From NCBI RefSeq assembly GCF_004011865.1, contig NZ_RKLP01000013.1:143467-207466 (forward strand): 64,000 bases of DNA, in the 5' to 3' direction. The DNA comes from Prescottella agglutinans. Its GTDB lineage: Bacteria > Actinomycetota > Actinomycetes > Mycobacteriales > Mycobacteriaceae. A model generated the notes under the pieces. The model was not told the origin of the DNA, did not search any database, and was given only the letters and a program-made list of their open reading frames with translations. The translations under genes were made by a program, and so were the position numbers. Position 1 is the stretch's first letter; every line of letters starts with the position of its first letter. This document shows, piece after piece, positions 25,024-33,801 of the stretch.

Positions 25024-27252
25024 TCAGTCCCGCGCCTTCGACAGCTTCGACGGCCACCAGATCGGCTTGCCGATGTCGTGCGAGAGCGCCGGCACGAGCA
25101 CGCTGCGGACGATGATCGTGTCGAGCAGGACGCCGAACGCGACCGCGAAGCCCACCTCGGCGAGGAACACCAGCGGCAGCACGCCCAGCACCGCGAACGT
25201 GCCGGCCAGCACGATGCCGGCGGACGTGATCACCCCTCCGGTGACGGCGAGCCCGCGGAGCACCCCGGTGCGGGTGCCGTGCGTCAGCGCCTCCTCCCGC
25301 ACCCGGGTCATGAGGAAGATGTTGTAGTCGATCCCGAGCGCGACGAGGAACACGAACGCGAACAACGGGAACGCCTGATCCGCGCCCGCGAAGTGGAAGA
25401 CGTGCGTGAAGAAGAACCCGCACACGCCCAGCGTCGCGGCGAAACTCAACACGACCGTCCCGATCAGGATCAGCGGCGTCAGCAGCGCCCGCAGCAGCAC
25501 CGCGAGCACCACGAAGATCACCACGAGGACGATCGGGATGATCAGGTTCCGGTCGTGCACGGACGCGGTCTGCAGGTCGAGGGTCGCGGCGGAGCTGCCC
25601 CCGACGAGCGCGTCCGCGCCGGGCAGCGCGTGCAGGGTGTCCCGCAGGCGTTCCACGGTCTGCAGCGCCTCGGGCGAGTCGTACGAATCGGCAAGTGCCG
25701 CATTGATCACCGTCCGTCCGTCGATCGGCGCGACGTTCAGCAGCGCCGGCGCGCAGCCGGGCGGCAACTGCTGCGGGGTGGCACCGCCGGAGTTCTGCAG
25801 CAACGCCTTGACCTTCTCGATGTCGACCTGCACGCACACCGAACCCGGTCCCTGGCGCACCCCCTCGACGCCGCCGGCCGCCGCGATCACGGCGTCGGCG
25901 CTCGACGCCTTCGCGGTGATGACGGCCGGCGCCCCGGCGCCCTGGTCGAAGTTGGCGTCGTACAGTTCCTGGCCGCGGATCGCGGCGGGCTCGTTGGTGA
26001 AGTTCTCGGTCGCGGTCAGCCCGTCCGTCTGCAAGCTGCCGATGCCGACCGCGAACAGCACCACCAGCAGGGCGGTGGCACCGATCCACGCGGGACGGTC
26101 CCGGCGGCCCACGACGTCGGCGATCCGCCCCCACAGTCCGTGTGTAGCAATGTCTGTCGCGCCGTCGACCTGCGGCCTGCGGGGCCAGAACACCCACCGG
26201 CCGACCGCCGACAGCGCGACGGGCAGGAACGTCATCATCACCAGGTAGGTGCACGCGATCCCGATCGCGGCCACCGGGCCGAGGCTCTTGTTCGAGTTCA
26301 GTTCCGAGAAGCCCAGGCACAGCAACCCGAGGATGACGGTCACCGCCGACGCGGTGATGGCGGGCGCGGATTCCTTCCAGGCCTTGATCATCGCGTCGAA
26401 GCGGTTGTCGTGGAAGTGCAGTTCCTCGCGGTAGCGGGAGATCAACAGCAGCGCGTAGTCGGTGCCCGCGCCGATCACGAGGACGAACAGGATGCCCTGA
26501 CTCTGACCGGTGAGCGTGAGGATCTCGTGGTCGGCGAGCAGGTAGATGATCATCGACGACAGCCCCAGCGCCAGCAGCGCCGAGAACAGCGGGAAGAACC
26601 ACAGCACCGGCGAGCGGTACACCACCAGCAGGATCAGGATCACCACGAGCAGCGCGACCGCGAGCAGCGTGGAGTCGAGTCCCTCGAACGCGTCGATGAA
26701 CGCGACCAGCAGGCCACCCGGACCGGCGGGCAGCACCTCGAGATCGGGACTCACCGCTTTGGTCGCGGCGTCGAGGACGTCCTGTTCGGCGGCGGCGAGG
26801 TCGGGGCCGACGACGGTGGTGCCGTTCTCCTTGGCGATCAACGGCACGAACACCGAGGCGGTGGTGCCGTCGGCCGAGTACTGGGTGGGGGTGACGCCGT
26901 CCGCGTCGACGCCCTCGGCCGAGGCCATCGAGACGCGGGCGCGGTCGATCGCCGACTTGTCCTCGTCCGTCAGGCCGCTGTCGCGGTGGAACACGACCGC
27001 ACCCGGAATGGTCTCCACCTTCACGAACTTCGCGGTCTCGTTCGCGACGATCGTCGATTCCGCCGACGACGACAGGTAGGACGCGTTGTCGTTCTTCTGG
27101 ACGTCGGTGAGCTTGCTCTGGAACGACCCTCCGAGTCCGCCGAGGAGGAACGCGACGACCGCCAGCGCGACGACGGTGAACACCGGCCAGCCGCGGCGGG
27201 CGTGGGTGGTGGTGCCCGGCGGCGTCCCGCCGGTGGACTCCACTCGTGTCAT
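25024..27252 (-). CDS. MMPL family RND-type transporter
   Basis: A 742-residue membrane protein of the mycobacterial MmpL/YdfJ type. TM1 is near residues 20-42. A large extracytoplasmic domain follows, then a five-TM block with a GAGTDYALLLISRYREEL motif, a second extracytoplasmic loop and a second TM block with FLVALGIDYNIFLMTRVREE. The paired GxxxDY motifs carry the proton-relay residues. It exports lipids or hydrophobic compounds across the inner membrane. Start: ATG at 27252 with a GAGGAG site; no partner lipid-synthesis gene is adjacent, so the cargo is unknown. Confidence 0.88.
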   Translation of the reverse strand: MTRVESTGGTPPGTTTHARRGWPVFTVVALAVVAFLLGGLGGSFQSKLTDVQKNDNASYLSSSAESTIVANETAKFVKVETIPGAVVFHRDSGLTDEDKSAIDRARVSMASAEGVDADGVTPTQYSADGTTASVFVPLIAKENGTTVVGPDLAAAEQDVLDAATKAVSPDLEVLPAGPGGLLVAFIDAFEGLDSTLLAVALLVVILILLVVYRSPVLWFFPLFSALLALGLSSMIIYLLADHEILTLTGQSQGILFVLVIGAGTDYALLLISRYREELHFHDNRFDAMIKAWKESAPAITASAVTVILGLLCLGFSELNSNKSLGPVAAIGIACTYLVMMTFLPVALSAVGRWVFWPRRPQVDGATDIATHGLWGRIADVVGRRDRPAWIGATALLVVLFAVGIGSLQTDGLTATENFTNEPAAIRGQELYDANFDQGAGAPAVITAKASSADAVIAAAGGVEGVRQGPGSVCVQVDIEKVKALLQNSGGATPQQLPPGCAPALLNVAPIDGRTVINAALADSYDSPEALQTVERLRDTLHALPGADALVGGSSAATLDLQTASVHDRNLIIPIVLVVIFVVLAVLLRALLTPLILIGTVVLSFAATLGVCGFFFTHVFHFAGADQAFPLFAFVFLVALGIDYNIFLMTRVREEALTHGTRTGVLRGLAVTGGVITSAGIVLAGTFAVLGVLPLVFLAEVGFAVAFGVLLDTIIVRSVLVPALSHDIGKPIWWPSKLSKARD

Positions 27253-27353
27253 TGGTGCTCCTCTGACGCAGTCGTGGTCCGCAACCAATGCAGACCAGTA
27301 CAGCACGGGAGCGCGGCACAGGTAAGGCGATCAGGGCCGCCACGGCCCGCTTG

Positions 27354-28049
27354 CTACGTCCGCTCGAGCAGGGCCAGATAGGCGTCGAGTCGGGCCGCGC
27401 CGGCGAGCAGGTTGCGGCTGCGCACGGTCAGCCGGGTTTGCCAGGAGTCGAGGAAGGCGCCCAACGCGTCCGCCCCGCCGGCCTCGCGCAGCGACTCGAG
27501 GAACTGCGCGACCTGGCGCAGCCGGTACCCGCCGCGGCGGAGTTGTCGTGCGATCTCGGCGTCGCGCACGCAGTCCGGTCCGTATTCGCGGTAGCCCGTG
27601 GCCCGGTCGCGTTCGGGGCGCAGAATGCCCTCGGTCTCCCAGGTGCGCAGCGTCGCCGGGTGCACGCCGAGCCGGCGCGCGAGTTCGCCCACGGTCAGCG
27701 GCGGACCGTGGACCGGCGCGGCAGCGGCGGTGGACAGGACGTCGAGGGCGGTGGCGACCTCGGTGCGGGTATTACGTTCGGTGAGCAGGGCGACGTGCGC
27801 GGCGTCGATGAGCCGGTAGGCGGACTCGGTGTCGCCCCGATGCGTCGCACGCATGATCTCCGTCGCCTGCTGGTGCCCGTGGCCGCCGCGCAACGCGAGG
27901 AAGGCGCGCAGGGCCTGCGCGTGCAGGGGCGTATACCTCCGGTAGCCGGTCTCGCTGCGTTCGGTCGGCGGGAGGATCCCGGCGTCGTCGTAGTTGCGGA
28001 TCGCCTGGGCGGACAGTCCGTGTTCCCGGGCGAGGTCGATGGGGCGCAG
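27354..28049 (-). CDS. MerR/TioE-family regulator with two HTH motifs and an apparent CTG start
   Basis: A 231-residue regulator with two MerR-like DNA-binding segments: residues 1-40 (RPIDLAREHGLSAQAIRNYD) and about 118-165 (VGELARRLGVHPATLRTWET). This is the architecture of TioE-family regulators. No ATG, GTG or TTG precedes the first HTH in frame. A CTG at 28049 sits 6 bases after a perfect GGAGG, exactly where homologues begin with Met-Arg-Pro, so CTG is taken as the start. The first ordinary start (TTG near 27893) would delete the first HTH. It is divergent from an erythromycin-esterase-like gene with an operator between them. Confidence 0.75.
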   Translation of the reverse strand: MRPIDLAREHGLSAQAIRNYDDAGILPPTERSETGYRRYTPLHAQALRAFLALRGGHGHQQATEIMRATHRGDTESAYRLIDAAHVALLTERNTRTEVATALDVLSTAAAAPVHGPPLTVGELARRLGVHPATLRTWETEGILRPERDRATGYREYGPDCVRDAEIARQLRRGGYRLRQVAQFLESLREAGGADALGAFLDSWQTRLTVRSRNLLAGAARLDAYLALLERT

Positions 28050-28088
28050 CTTGTACCTCCGATTGAGGCTTCGATCTCCGAATGCCAG

Positions 28089-28110
28089 GTAAAGCTTCGA
28101 AAAGTTTCAC
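28089..28110. promoter_or_regulatory. MerR-type operator dyad
   Basis: A 22-base imperfect dyad with half-sites GT-N-AA-N-CTT and AAG-N-TT-N-AC lies midway between the divergent regulator and esterase-like genes, where MerR-type proteins bind their long-spacer promoters. Confidence 0.5.
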
Positions 28111-28162
28111 TCCAATCTTCAACGATAGCGTCGAGGGTAGTTCCTTCCGGAAGGGGTGTTTC

Positions 28163-29389
28163 ATGTCCACCGCCACATCGCTGGGTGCCCTCGGCCGTCA
28201 ACTCGACGACCCGGCAAGCCTGGGCCGTGCCGTCGACGACCTGCTCGCCGACCGGGCCGAGCCGCCCGCCCTGCTCGCCCTCGGCGAGCCGACGCACGGG
28301 ATCGAGGCGTTCCCGTTGCTGCGCAACGACCTTCTCGCCCACCTGGTCGGGCGGGGATACCGGTCGATCGCGCTGGAGACCGATGCCTTCGCGGCGTCCG
28401 TGGTCGACGCCTACGTGAACGGTGCCGACGCGGAGATCGACGAGGTGCTCGCGGCCGGGTTCAGCCACGGGTTCGGGGCCGTACCGGGCAACCGGGAACT
28501 CGTCGAGTGGCTGCGCGCCCTCAACGCCGGCCGCGCACCGCAGGACCGGGTCCGCTTCCACGGCTTCGACGCACCGTTGGAGTTCGCCGGTGCGCCGAGC
28601 CCTCGCCGCGCCCTGTGCTCGGTCGCCGCCTTCCTGCCCGAGGCACTGCGGCCCGCGTCGGCCCGCGGCCTCGACGCGCTGCTCGGCGACGACTGCGAGG
28701 ACCGGGCCTGGACGAACCAGGCGGCCATGTTCGACCCGGCAGCGTCCATCGGCGACTCCGAGCGGGCTCGCGCCCTGCGCATCGTCGCCGACGACCTCGC
28801 CAGCGCGCTGCGGCGCGCGGCACCCGGCCTGCGCGCCGCCGACCCGGCCGGCTACGACCACGCCGTCGCGCACGCGCGCACCGCCCAGGGCCTGCTGCGC
28901 TATCACGCGGCCATGGCGAGTCCCGGGCCCGACCGCATCGCCACCCTGCTCAGCCTGCGCGCCGAGATGATGGCCCAGAACCTGCTCGCCGTCGTGGCGG
29001 AGGAGCAGGGACGCGGGCCGACCCTGGTGTTCGCTCACAACGTGCACCTGCAGCGTGCACGGTCCCACCTGTCGGTCGACGACGGCGACGTGAACTGGTG
29101 CAGCGCAGGCGCGCTCGTCGGGCACACCCTCGGTGACCGTTACATGTTCCTGGCAACGGACGCGAGCCTCCACCAGGGTCCGGGCACCCTGCAGGGTGAG
29201 CTCGCCGGGGCGACCGGCCGCCGCGCCCTGTTCCCCGTGCCTGCCCTGCGCGGCGCGCTTCCCCCGTCGATCGGCACCGGCGAACCGATCGTGCGCGGGC
29301 ACATCCCGCTGAACCCGGCAGAGTTGGACGGCGCCGACGCGGTCGTCTTCATCACCGACACCGACGGAAGACAGCATCGGTATTGGTAG
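28163..29389 (+). CDS. Erythromycin esterase-family protein
   Basis: A 408-residue protein of the Ere/succinoglycan-biosynthesis hydrolase family. It has the start block LLALGEPTHGIEAFPLLRN with the catalytic His-type motif GEPTHG, SIALETDAF, and later VFAHNVHLQ with a conserved His. True EreA/EreB hydrolyse macrolide lactones; many actinobacterial homologues do not confer resistance, so this is only a family assignment. Start: ATG at 28163 after AAGGGG. It is paired with the divergent MerR-type regulator, suggesting ligand-induced expression. Confidence 0.8.
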   Translation: MSTATSLGALGRQLDDPASLGRAVDDLLADRAEPPALLALGEPTHGIEAFPLLRNDLLAHLVGRGYRSIALETDAFAASVVDAYVNGADAEIDEVLAAGFSHGFGAVPGNRELVEWLRALNAGRAPQDRVRFHGFDAPLEFAGAPSPRRALCSVAAFLPEALRPASARGLDALLGDDCEDRAWTNQAAMFDPAASIGDSERARALRIVADDLASALRRAAPGLRAADPAGYDHAVAHARTAQGLLRYHAAMASPGPDRIATLLSLRAEMMAQNLLAVVAEEQGRGPTLVFAHNVHLQRARSHLSVDDGDVNWCSAGALVGHTLGDRYMFLATDASLHQGPGTLQGELAGATGRRALFPVPALRGALPPSIGTGEPIVRGHIPLNPAELDGADAVVFITDTDGRQHRYW

Positions 29390-29503
29390 CCGCACCCGAG
29401 GGCGGGTGATCCTGCGGGTCGGGGATAGTCTCGAAGTGTGGGCGCGCCCGCGTCCCCGGTGAGGTGAAAGGACGATGGACCGCCACCGACCAACCGATCG
29501 GCG

Positions 29504-30814
29504 GTGTCGGCCGTGAACGGCGGCACGCTGCTCAGCGCCGTTCTCGTCGTGGTGTTCATCCTGATCGGTGGTGTGTTCGCCGCGACCGAGATCGCGCTCG
29601 TGTCGCTGCGGGAAGGTCAGATCCGGGCGCTCGAACAGCGCAGCCGGCGGGGAGCGCGCGCCGCCGGCCTGGCCCGGAATCCCAACCGCTTCCTCTCCTC
29701 GGTCCAGATCGGGGTCACCGTGGCCGGCTTCTTCTCCGCCGCGTACGGTGCGTCGACCCTCGCCCCGAGTTTCGCTCCGACGCTGCAGGATTGGGGTCTG
29801 TCGGCGGGCGCTGCGGATGCCGTGGCGCTCATCTGCACGACCCTGGTGATCTCGTACCTGTCGTTGGTGCTCGGGGAGCTCGTTCCGAAACGCATTGCGT
29901 TGCAGAACGCCACCGGTGTCGCGTTGACCACGGCGCCGCCACTGGACCGCTTCGCGACCCTCGTCCGTCCGGTGATCTGGTTCCTGTCGGTCTCGACCGA
30001 CGGGCTCGTCCGCATTCTCGGCGGGGATCCGTCCCGCAAGAGCGAGGAGATCACGCCCGGGGAGTTACGCGAACTGGTCCTGGGGCACGGCGGCATCGCG
30101 GACGAGGAGCGGCGCGTGCTCTCCGAGGTGTTCGACGTGGGGCAGCGGACCCTGACCGAGGTGATGCGGCCGCGGACCGAGGTGGATTTCCTGGCCGCGG
30201 ACATCCCGGTTCGCAAGGCGCGCGGTGAGGCCCTGGCGCTGGGCCACAGCCGGTACCCGGTCGTGGGCACCTCGCTCGACGACATCGTGGGGTTCGTCCA
30301 CGTTCGGGATCTCCTGCTCGCCGATCCGGAACGGACGCCCGCCGTCGGTCAGCTGTGCCGACCGATCCTGCGGTTGCCCGGATCCAAGCCCGCGTTGGCG
30401 GCTCTGTCGTTGATGCGACGCGGCAACGAACAGATCCTCCTCGTCGTCGACGAGTACGGGGGCACGGCCGGCATCGCGACCCTCGAGGACATCGTCGAGG
30501 AAGTCGTCGGAGAGATCCGTGACGAGTTCGACCCGCTGCCGTCCGAGTCCGTCGACGCCGGGGACGCGGGTCGGGAGATCGACGGGTTGCTGTTGGTCGA
30601 GGACTTCGAGAAGGAAGCCGGCGCAACGGTTCCCGTGGGGCCGTACGAGACCGTCGCGGGTTACGTACTGCACCGCCTGCAGCGGCTTCCCCGGCTCGGA
30701 GACCGTGTCGACGTCGACGGGTACCGGTTGACGGTCAGCGAGCTGGACGGTCGCCGGATCGCGGCGTTGCGGCTCTCGGGGCGGGGTCCCGCGGTCGAGG
30801 ACCGGCCTCGATGA
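29504..30814 (+). CDS. Hemolysin-family / CNNM-CorC-type membrane protein
   Basis: A 436-residue protein with an N-terminal DUF21/CNNM domain (three or four TM segments, about 1-190), a CBS-domain pair (about 205-330, with HSRYPVVGTSLDDIVGFVHV then LVVDEYGGTAGIATLEDIVE) and a C-terminal CorC_HlyC domain. Such proteins are linked to magnesium or cobalt efflux; the hemolysin name is historical. The GTG at 29504 is used; GTG at 29513 is also possible. Confidence 0.88.
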   Translation: MSAVNGGTLLSAVLVVVFILIGGVFAATEIALVSLREGQIRALEQRSRRGARAAGLARNPNRFLSSVQIGVTVAGFFSAAYGASTLAPSFAPTLQDWGLSAGAADAVALICTTLVISYLSLVLGELVPKRIALQNATGVALTTAPPLDRFATLVRPVIWFLSVSTDGLVRILGGDPSRKSEEITPGELRELVLGHGGIADEERRVLSEVFDVGQRTLTEVMRPRTEVDFLAADIPVRKARGEALALGHSRYPVVGTSLDDIVGFVHVRDLLLADPERTPAVGQLCRPILRLPGSKPALAALSLMRRGNEQILLVVDEYGGTAGIATLEDIVEEVVGEIRDEFDPLPSESVDAGDAGREIDGLLLVEDFEKEAGATVPVGPYETVAGYVLHRLQRLPRLGDRVDVDGYRLTVSELDGRRIAALRLSGRGPAVEDRPR

Positions 30815-30899
30815 CCCGAACGCGATCGGGGCGCGGGCCGCGAGGCATAGAATCGACGGGCGGGTTCGAGGCATCGAGACGGCGAGGCCGGGGGATTCG

Positions 30900-31643
30900 A
30901 TGGATGACGAGAGAGCGGTTTCGGACGAGCAGTCGGAGCTGAAGGACAGCGTCGACGAGCTCACGTCCTCCCTGCAGGAACTGTCGGGCCTGCTCGACGA
31001 CGTCGGCGAGTTGGAACGGGTCCTGCAGAGTCTCGTCGAGAGTGCCGTCCGAATAGTTCCGGACGCCGACATGGGTGGTGTCACGATTCTTCGTGACGGC
31101 GAAGCGGAGACGGTGGCGGCCACGGATGCCCGGGTTCGCGAAATCGACAGCACACAATACGATCTCGACGACGGACCGTGCCTGCGTTCCGCGCGCGAGC
31201 AAGCCTCCCAGAACGTCAGCAGGGACGAGGTTCGCCGCCGTTGGCCCGAACTCGCCGAAGCGGCCGAGGGTCACGGGGTCGGCAGCTTCATCGCGTCGCC
31301 GTTGACGTTCGACGACCGCGTCAGCGGCTCGTTCAATCTGTACAGCGCCGACGACGACGGCTTCCGGATGTTGGACGAGTCGCTCCTCGAGGCATTCACG
31401 ACAGCCGCGATGGTCGCTCTCCATCAAGCGCAGCGCTACGACGGGGCCCGACGGTCGGTGCAGCAATTGGAGGCCGCGCTGAATTCGCGGGCATCGATCG
31501 ACCACGCGATCGGTGCGGTCATGGCGCTGCACGGCGTCGGCCCGCAGGCCGCGTTCGATCTCATCGTCAAGACCTCCCAGCAGCGCAACACCAAGCTTCG
31601 TGACGTCGCGCAACAACTCCTCTCCAAGATCGATCGGTCGTAG
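30900..31643 (+). CDS. GAF and ANTAR domain protein (RNA-binding antiterminator type)
   Basis: A 247-residue protein. The N-terminal coiled segment (about 8-35) leads to a GAF domain (about 35-170, VRIVPDADMGGVTI then LDDGPCLRSAREQ). A C-terminal ANTAR domain (about 187-245) has the segment SRASIDHAIGAVMALHGVGP. ANTAR domains bind paired hexanucleotide hairpins in mRNA leaders and prevent termination. The GAF domain should sense a signal, for example redox or a small molecule. Its target RNA is not identified here. Confidence 0.88.
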   Translation: MDDERAVSDEQSELKDSVDELTSSLQELSGLLDDVGELERVLQSLVESAVRIVPDADMGGVTILRDGEAETVAATDARVREIDSTQYDLDDGPCLRSAREQASQNVSRDEVRRRWPELAEAAEGHGVGSFIASPLTFDDRVSGSFNLYSADDDGFRMLDESLLEAFTTAAMVALHQAQRYDGARRSVQQLEAALNSRASIDHAIGAVMALHGVGPQAAFDLIVKTSQQRNTKLRDVAQQLLSKIDRS

Positions 31644-31656
31644 CGGCGCCGACACC

Positions 31657-31896
31657 TCAGATGAGAAGCTTGGCGACCACGACGCTGAACAGGATCAGCG
31701 CTGCGGCGGTTGCGACGAGCAGGACCGAGCCGCCGAACACCAGCGTCGTCGCGGTGACGGAACCGGCAGACAGCGCTGCGACGCGGACTGTGCAGCACCG
31801 TTCGCGGCCCTCTGTAACGGACAGATCGTCACCATCGGCGGCACGGAGGCTGCCGACGGGTTCGAGATGATGACGAGGAGGAGAAAGAAGAGTCAC
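31657..31896 (-). CDS. Small membrane protein of unknown function
   Basis: A possible 79-residue protein with a C-terminal hydrophobic segment (TLVFGGSVLLVATAAALILF, about residues 51-70). The start is unsure (GTG at 31896 used). It converges on the GAF-ANTAR gene with 13 bases between. It shows no recognisable family and may not be real. Confidence 0.35.
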   Translation of the reverse strand: MTLLSPPRHHLEPVGSLRAADGDDLSVTEGRERCCTVRVAALSAGSVTATTLVFGGSVLLVATAAALILFSVVVAKLLI

Positions 31897-32047
31897 GGGT
31901 GCCCTCACGGTGAAACTGCACGGAGGGGAACACATGGCGGCGGCCAGTGCGACGGTTCGTGTTCCCCCGACGCCGGCTGACTGCCCAACCTTGCGTTCCA
32001 AGGTAACGGTCCGACGACAGGGTGTGCAATGCCCAGGTGTCGAATCG

Positions 32048-33595
32048 TTACCGGGCGTTCGAAGGGGCCGGTTCGGCGTAGCAGTCACGGATCTCCACAT
32101 CCATCGGAAACCGTACGGGCGTATCGCCGAACAGGAGTCGGGTCGCGGCACCGGCGGCCGCGAGGACGTGCACCGCCGCGGCGTCGGGGCGACGGGTGTG
32201 GACCACCACCTCGTCGTGCTGGAAGAACACCAGTTCGCCGTCGTCGGGCGAATCGGCCAGCCGACGGCGCAGATCTGCGAGCAGGCACAGGGCCCACTCC
32301 GAGGCGGTGGCCTGCACGACGAAGTTGCGGGTGAAGCGCCCGCGGGCGTGCGCGTCCCCGTTCGACCACCACGAATCCGACGGCGGCGGGCAGGCCCGGC
32401 CCAGCAGCGAGTGCACCACCTCGCCCCGCTCGCCGGCCCGGGCGGCGTCCTCGACGAGTTGCACCGCCACCGGAAAACGCCTGCGCAGCATGGTCAGAAG
32501 GGCGCGGGCCTCGCCTGCGGTGGCGCCGTACAGGACGCCGAGGATCGCGATCTTGGCCTTGGCGCGATCGCCGCCGAACGCCTCCGCGGCGACGAGGGCG
32601 TACAGGTCGTCGGCCCCCGCGGCGGCCATCATGCGAGCGTCGGCGGACATCGCGGCGAGGATGCGAGGCTCGAGCTGGCCGGCGTCGGCGATCACGAACG
32701 TGTGCCCGCGTTCGGCGATCACGCTCGTGCGCAACGCTTTCGGGATCTGCAGTGCGCCACCGCCGCGGCTGGCCCAGCGGCCCGACACCACCCCACCGGG
32801 CACGTACACCGGGCGGAACCGATTGCCGCGCACCCACGCGTCGAGCCACGTCCAGCCGTTGGTGCTGTGCAGCTTCGCCAGATCGCGGTAGCGCAGCAGC
32901 GGTTCGACGGCGGGGTGCTCGATCTCGCGCAGCAGGTACTTGCGGGTGGAGCCCAGTTCGATGCCCTCCCGCGCGAACGCCGCCACCACCTCGGGCTGCG
33001 ACGCCGGGTTGACCGGGCGCCCGAACGCGGCCGAGACCTCGTCGGCTACCTCGCGCAGGCGCGCGGGCGGCGTGTGGTCGGGGGTGCGCGGGCCCAATGC
33101 ATCGGCGAGCAGTGCCAGGTGTGCCTCGGTGGAGAACGGCAGGCCGTCGTGGCTCATCTCGGCGGCCGCGAGCCCACCCGCGGACTCGGCGGCCACCAAC
33201 AGGCGCAGTCGTCGATCACTCCCGATCGCCGCGACCTGGGCGCGGTGCCGCTCGAGCACCACGTCGGGTGCCGTCCACGGGACCGCGTCGAACAATCCGA
33301 TCCGATCGTCGACGGGCGCCTCGGCCACCGGAACGAACCGTCCGGCGCGCGTGTCCAGCAGCGCCCCGGTGAGCGTCAGGTCGTGGCTTCGCTGCACCCG
33401 GACCCCGGCGGCCAACAGCAGCGGATACGCCCGGGCGGTGTCCTCGAACACCCAGCGGGGATGCTCGGCCTCCTCGATCTCCCGGACCGTCGCGGCGACA
33501 TCTTCCGTGCGCTGCGGCACGCCCGCGGGATCTCCCGACTCGTCGGTCCGGATCAGCGTGGCACCGCCGCCGTCGGGTACCAGCACCGTTCTCAC
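32048..33595 (-). CDS. Family-A DNA polymerase-like protein (bifunctional exonuclease/polymerase type)
   Basis: A 515-residue protein with the polymerase motifs of Pol I. Motif A is DAGQLEPRILAAMSADARM, motif B is RAKAKIAILGVLYGATAG (degenerate NFG), and motif C is FFQHDEVVVH with the catalytic Asp-Glu. It has a shortened N-terminal exonuclease-like region and no 5' nuclease. Actinobacteria often carry this accessory polymerase beside the main PolA; its role in repair is unproven. The GTG at 33595 is chosen because conserved sequence begins there (RTVLVPDGGG). Confidence 0.78.
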   Translation of the reverse strand: MRTVLVPDGGGATLIRTDESGDPAGVPQRTEDVAATVREIEEAEHPRWVFEDTARAYPLLLAAGVRVQRSHDLTLTGALLDTRAGRFVPVAEAPVDDRIGLFDAVPWTAPDVVLERHRAQVAAIGSDRRLRLLVAAESAGGLAAAEMSHDGLPFSTEAHLALLADALGPRTPDHTPPARLREVADEVSAAFGRPVNPASQPEVVAAFAREGIELGSTRKYLLREIEHPAVEPLLRYRDLAKLHSTNGWTWLDAWVRGNRFRPVYVPGGVVSGRWASRGGGALQIPKALRTSVIAERGHTFVIADAGQLEPRILAAMSADARMMAAAGADDLYALVAAEAFGGDRAKAKIAILGVLYGATAGEARALLTMLRRRFPVAVQLVEDAARAGERGEVVHSLLGRACPPPSDSWWSNGDAHARGRFTRNFVVQATASEWALCLLADLRRRLADSPDDGELVFFQHDEVVVHTRRPDAAAVHVLAAAGAATRLLFGDTPVRFPMDVEIRDCYAEPAPSNAR

Positions 33596-33801
33596 GCCGA
33601 CCAGTGTGCGCTTCGGTACCGACACGACGGTGTCGGACCGACGGGCCGGCCTCGGCCGGACCGACCGGCTGTGTCGGTTCCTCAAATCGCTCCCTCCCGC
33701 GCGCGGGACTACGGGGCGGGACTACGGGTTGGTACCGTTTCGTGCCGGGCCGCGACCTCACGTCGTTCGACCGGCTCAGCACATCCGAAAGTGGAGGTTC
33801 C

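Noticed and set aside
24766..27381. Long plus-strand open frame opposite the MMPL transporter
   Set aside because: Same artefact of high GC: Arg/His/Gln-rich composition, no domain, no ribosome site, fully overlapped by a convincing membrane protein.
27354..28064. A frameshift in the MerR-type gene, since its first HTH lies before any usual start codon
   Set aside because: The frame is continuous from the first HTH to the stop; a CTG start with a good ribosome site explains it without an indel.
28163..29389. Macrolide resistance gene
   Set aside because: Family membership alone is not evidence of resistance; most environmental homologues have unknown substrates.
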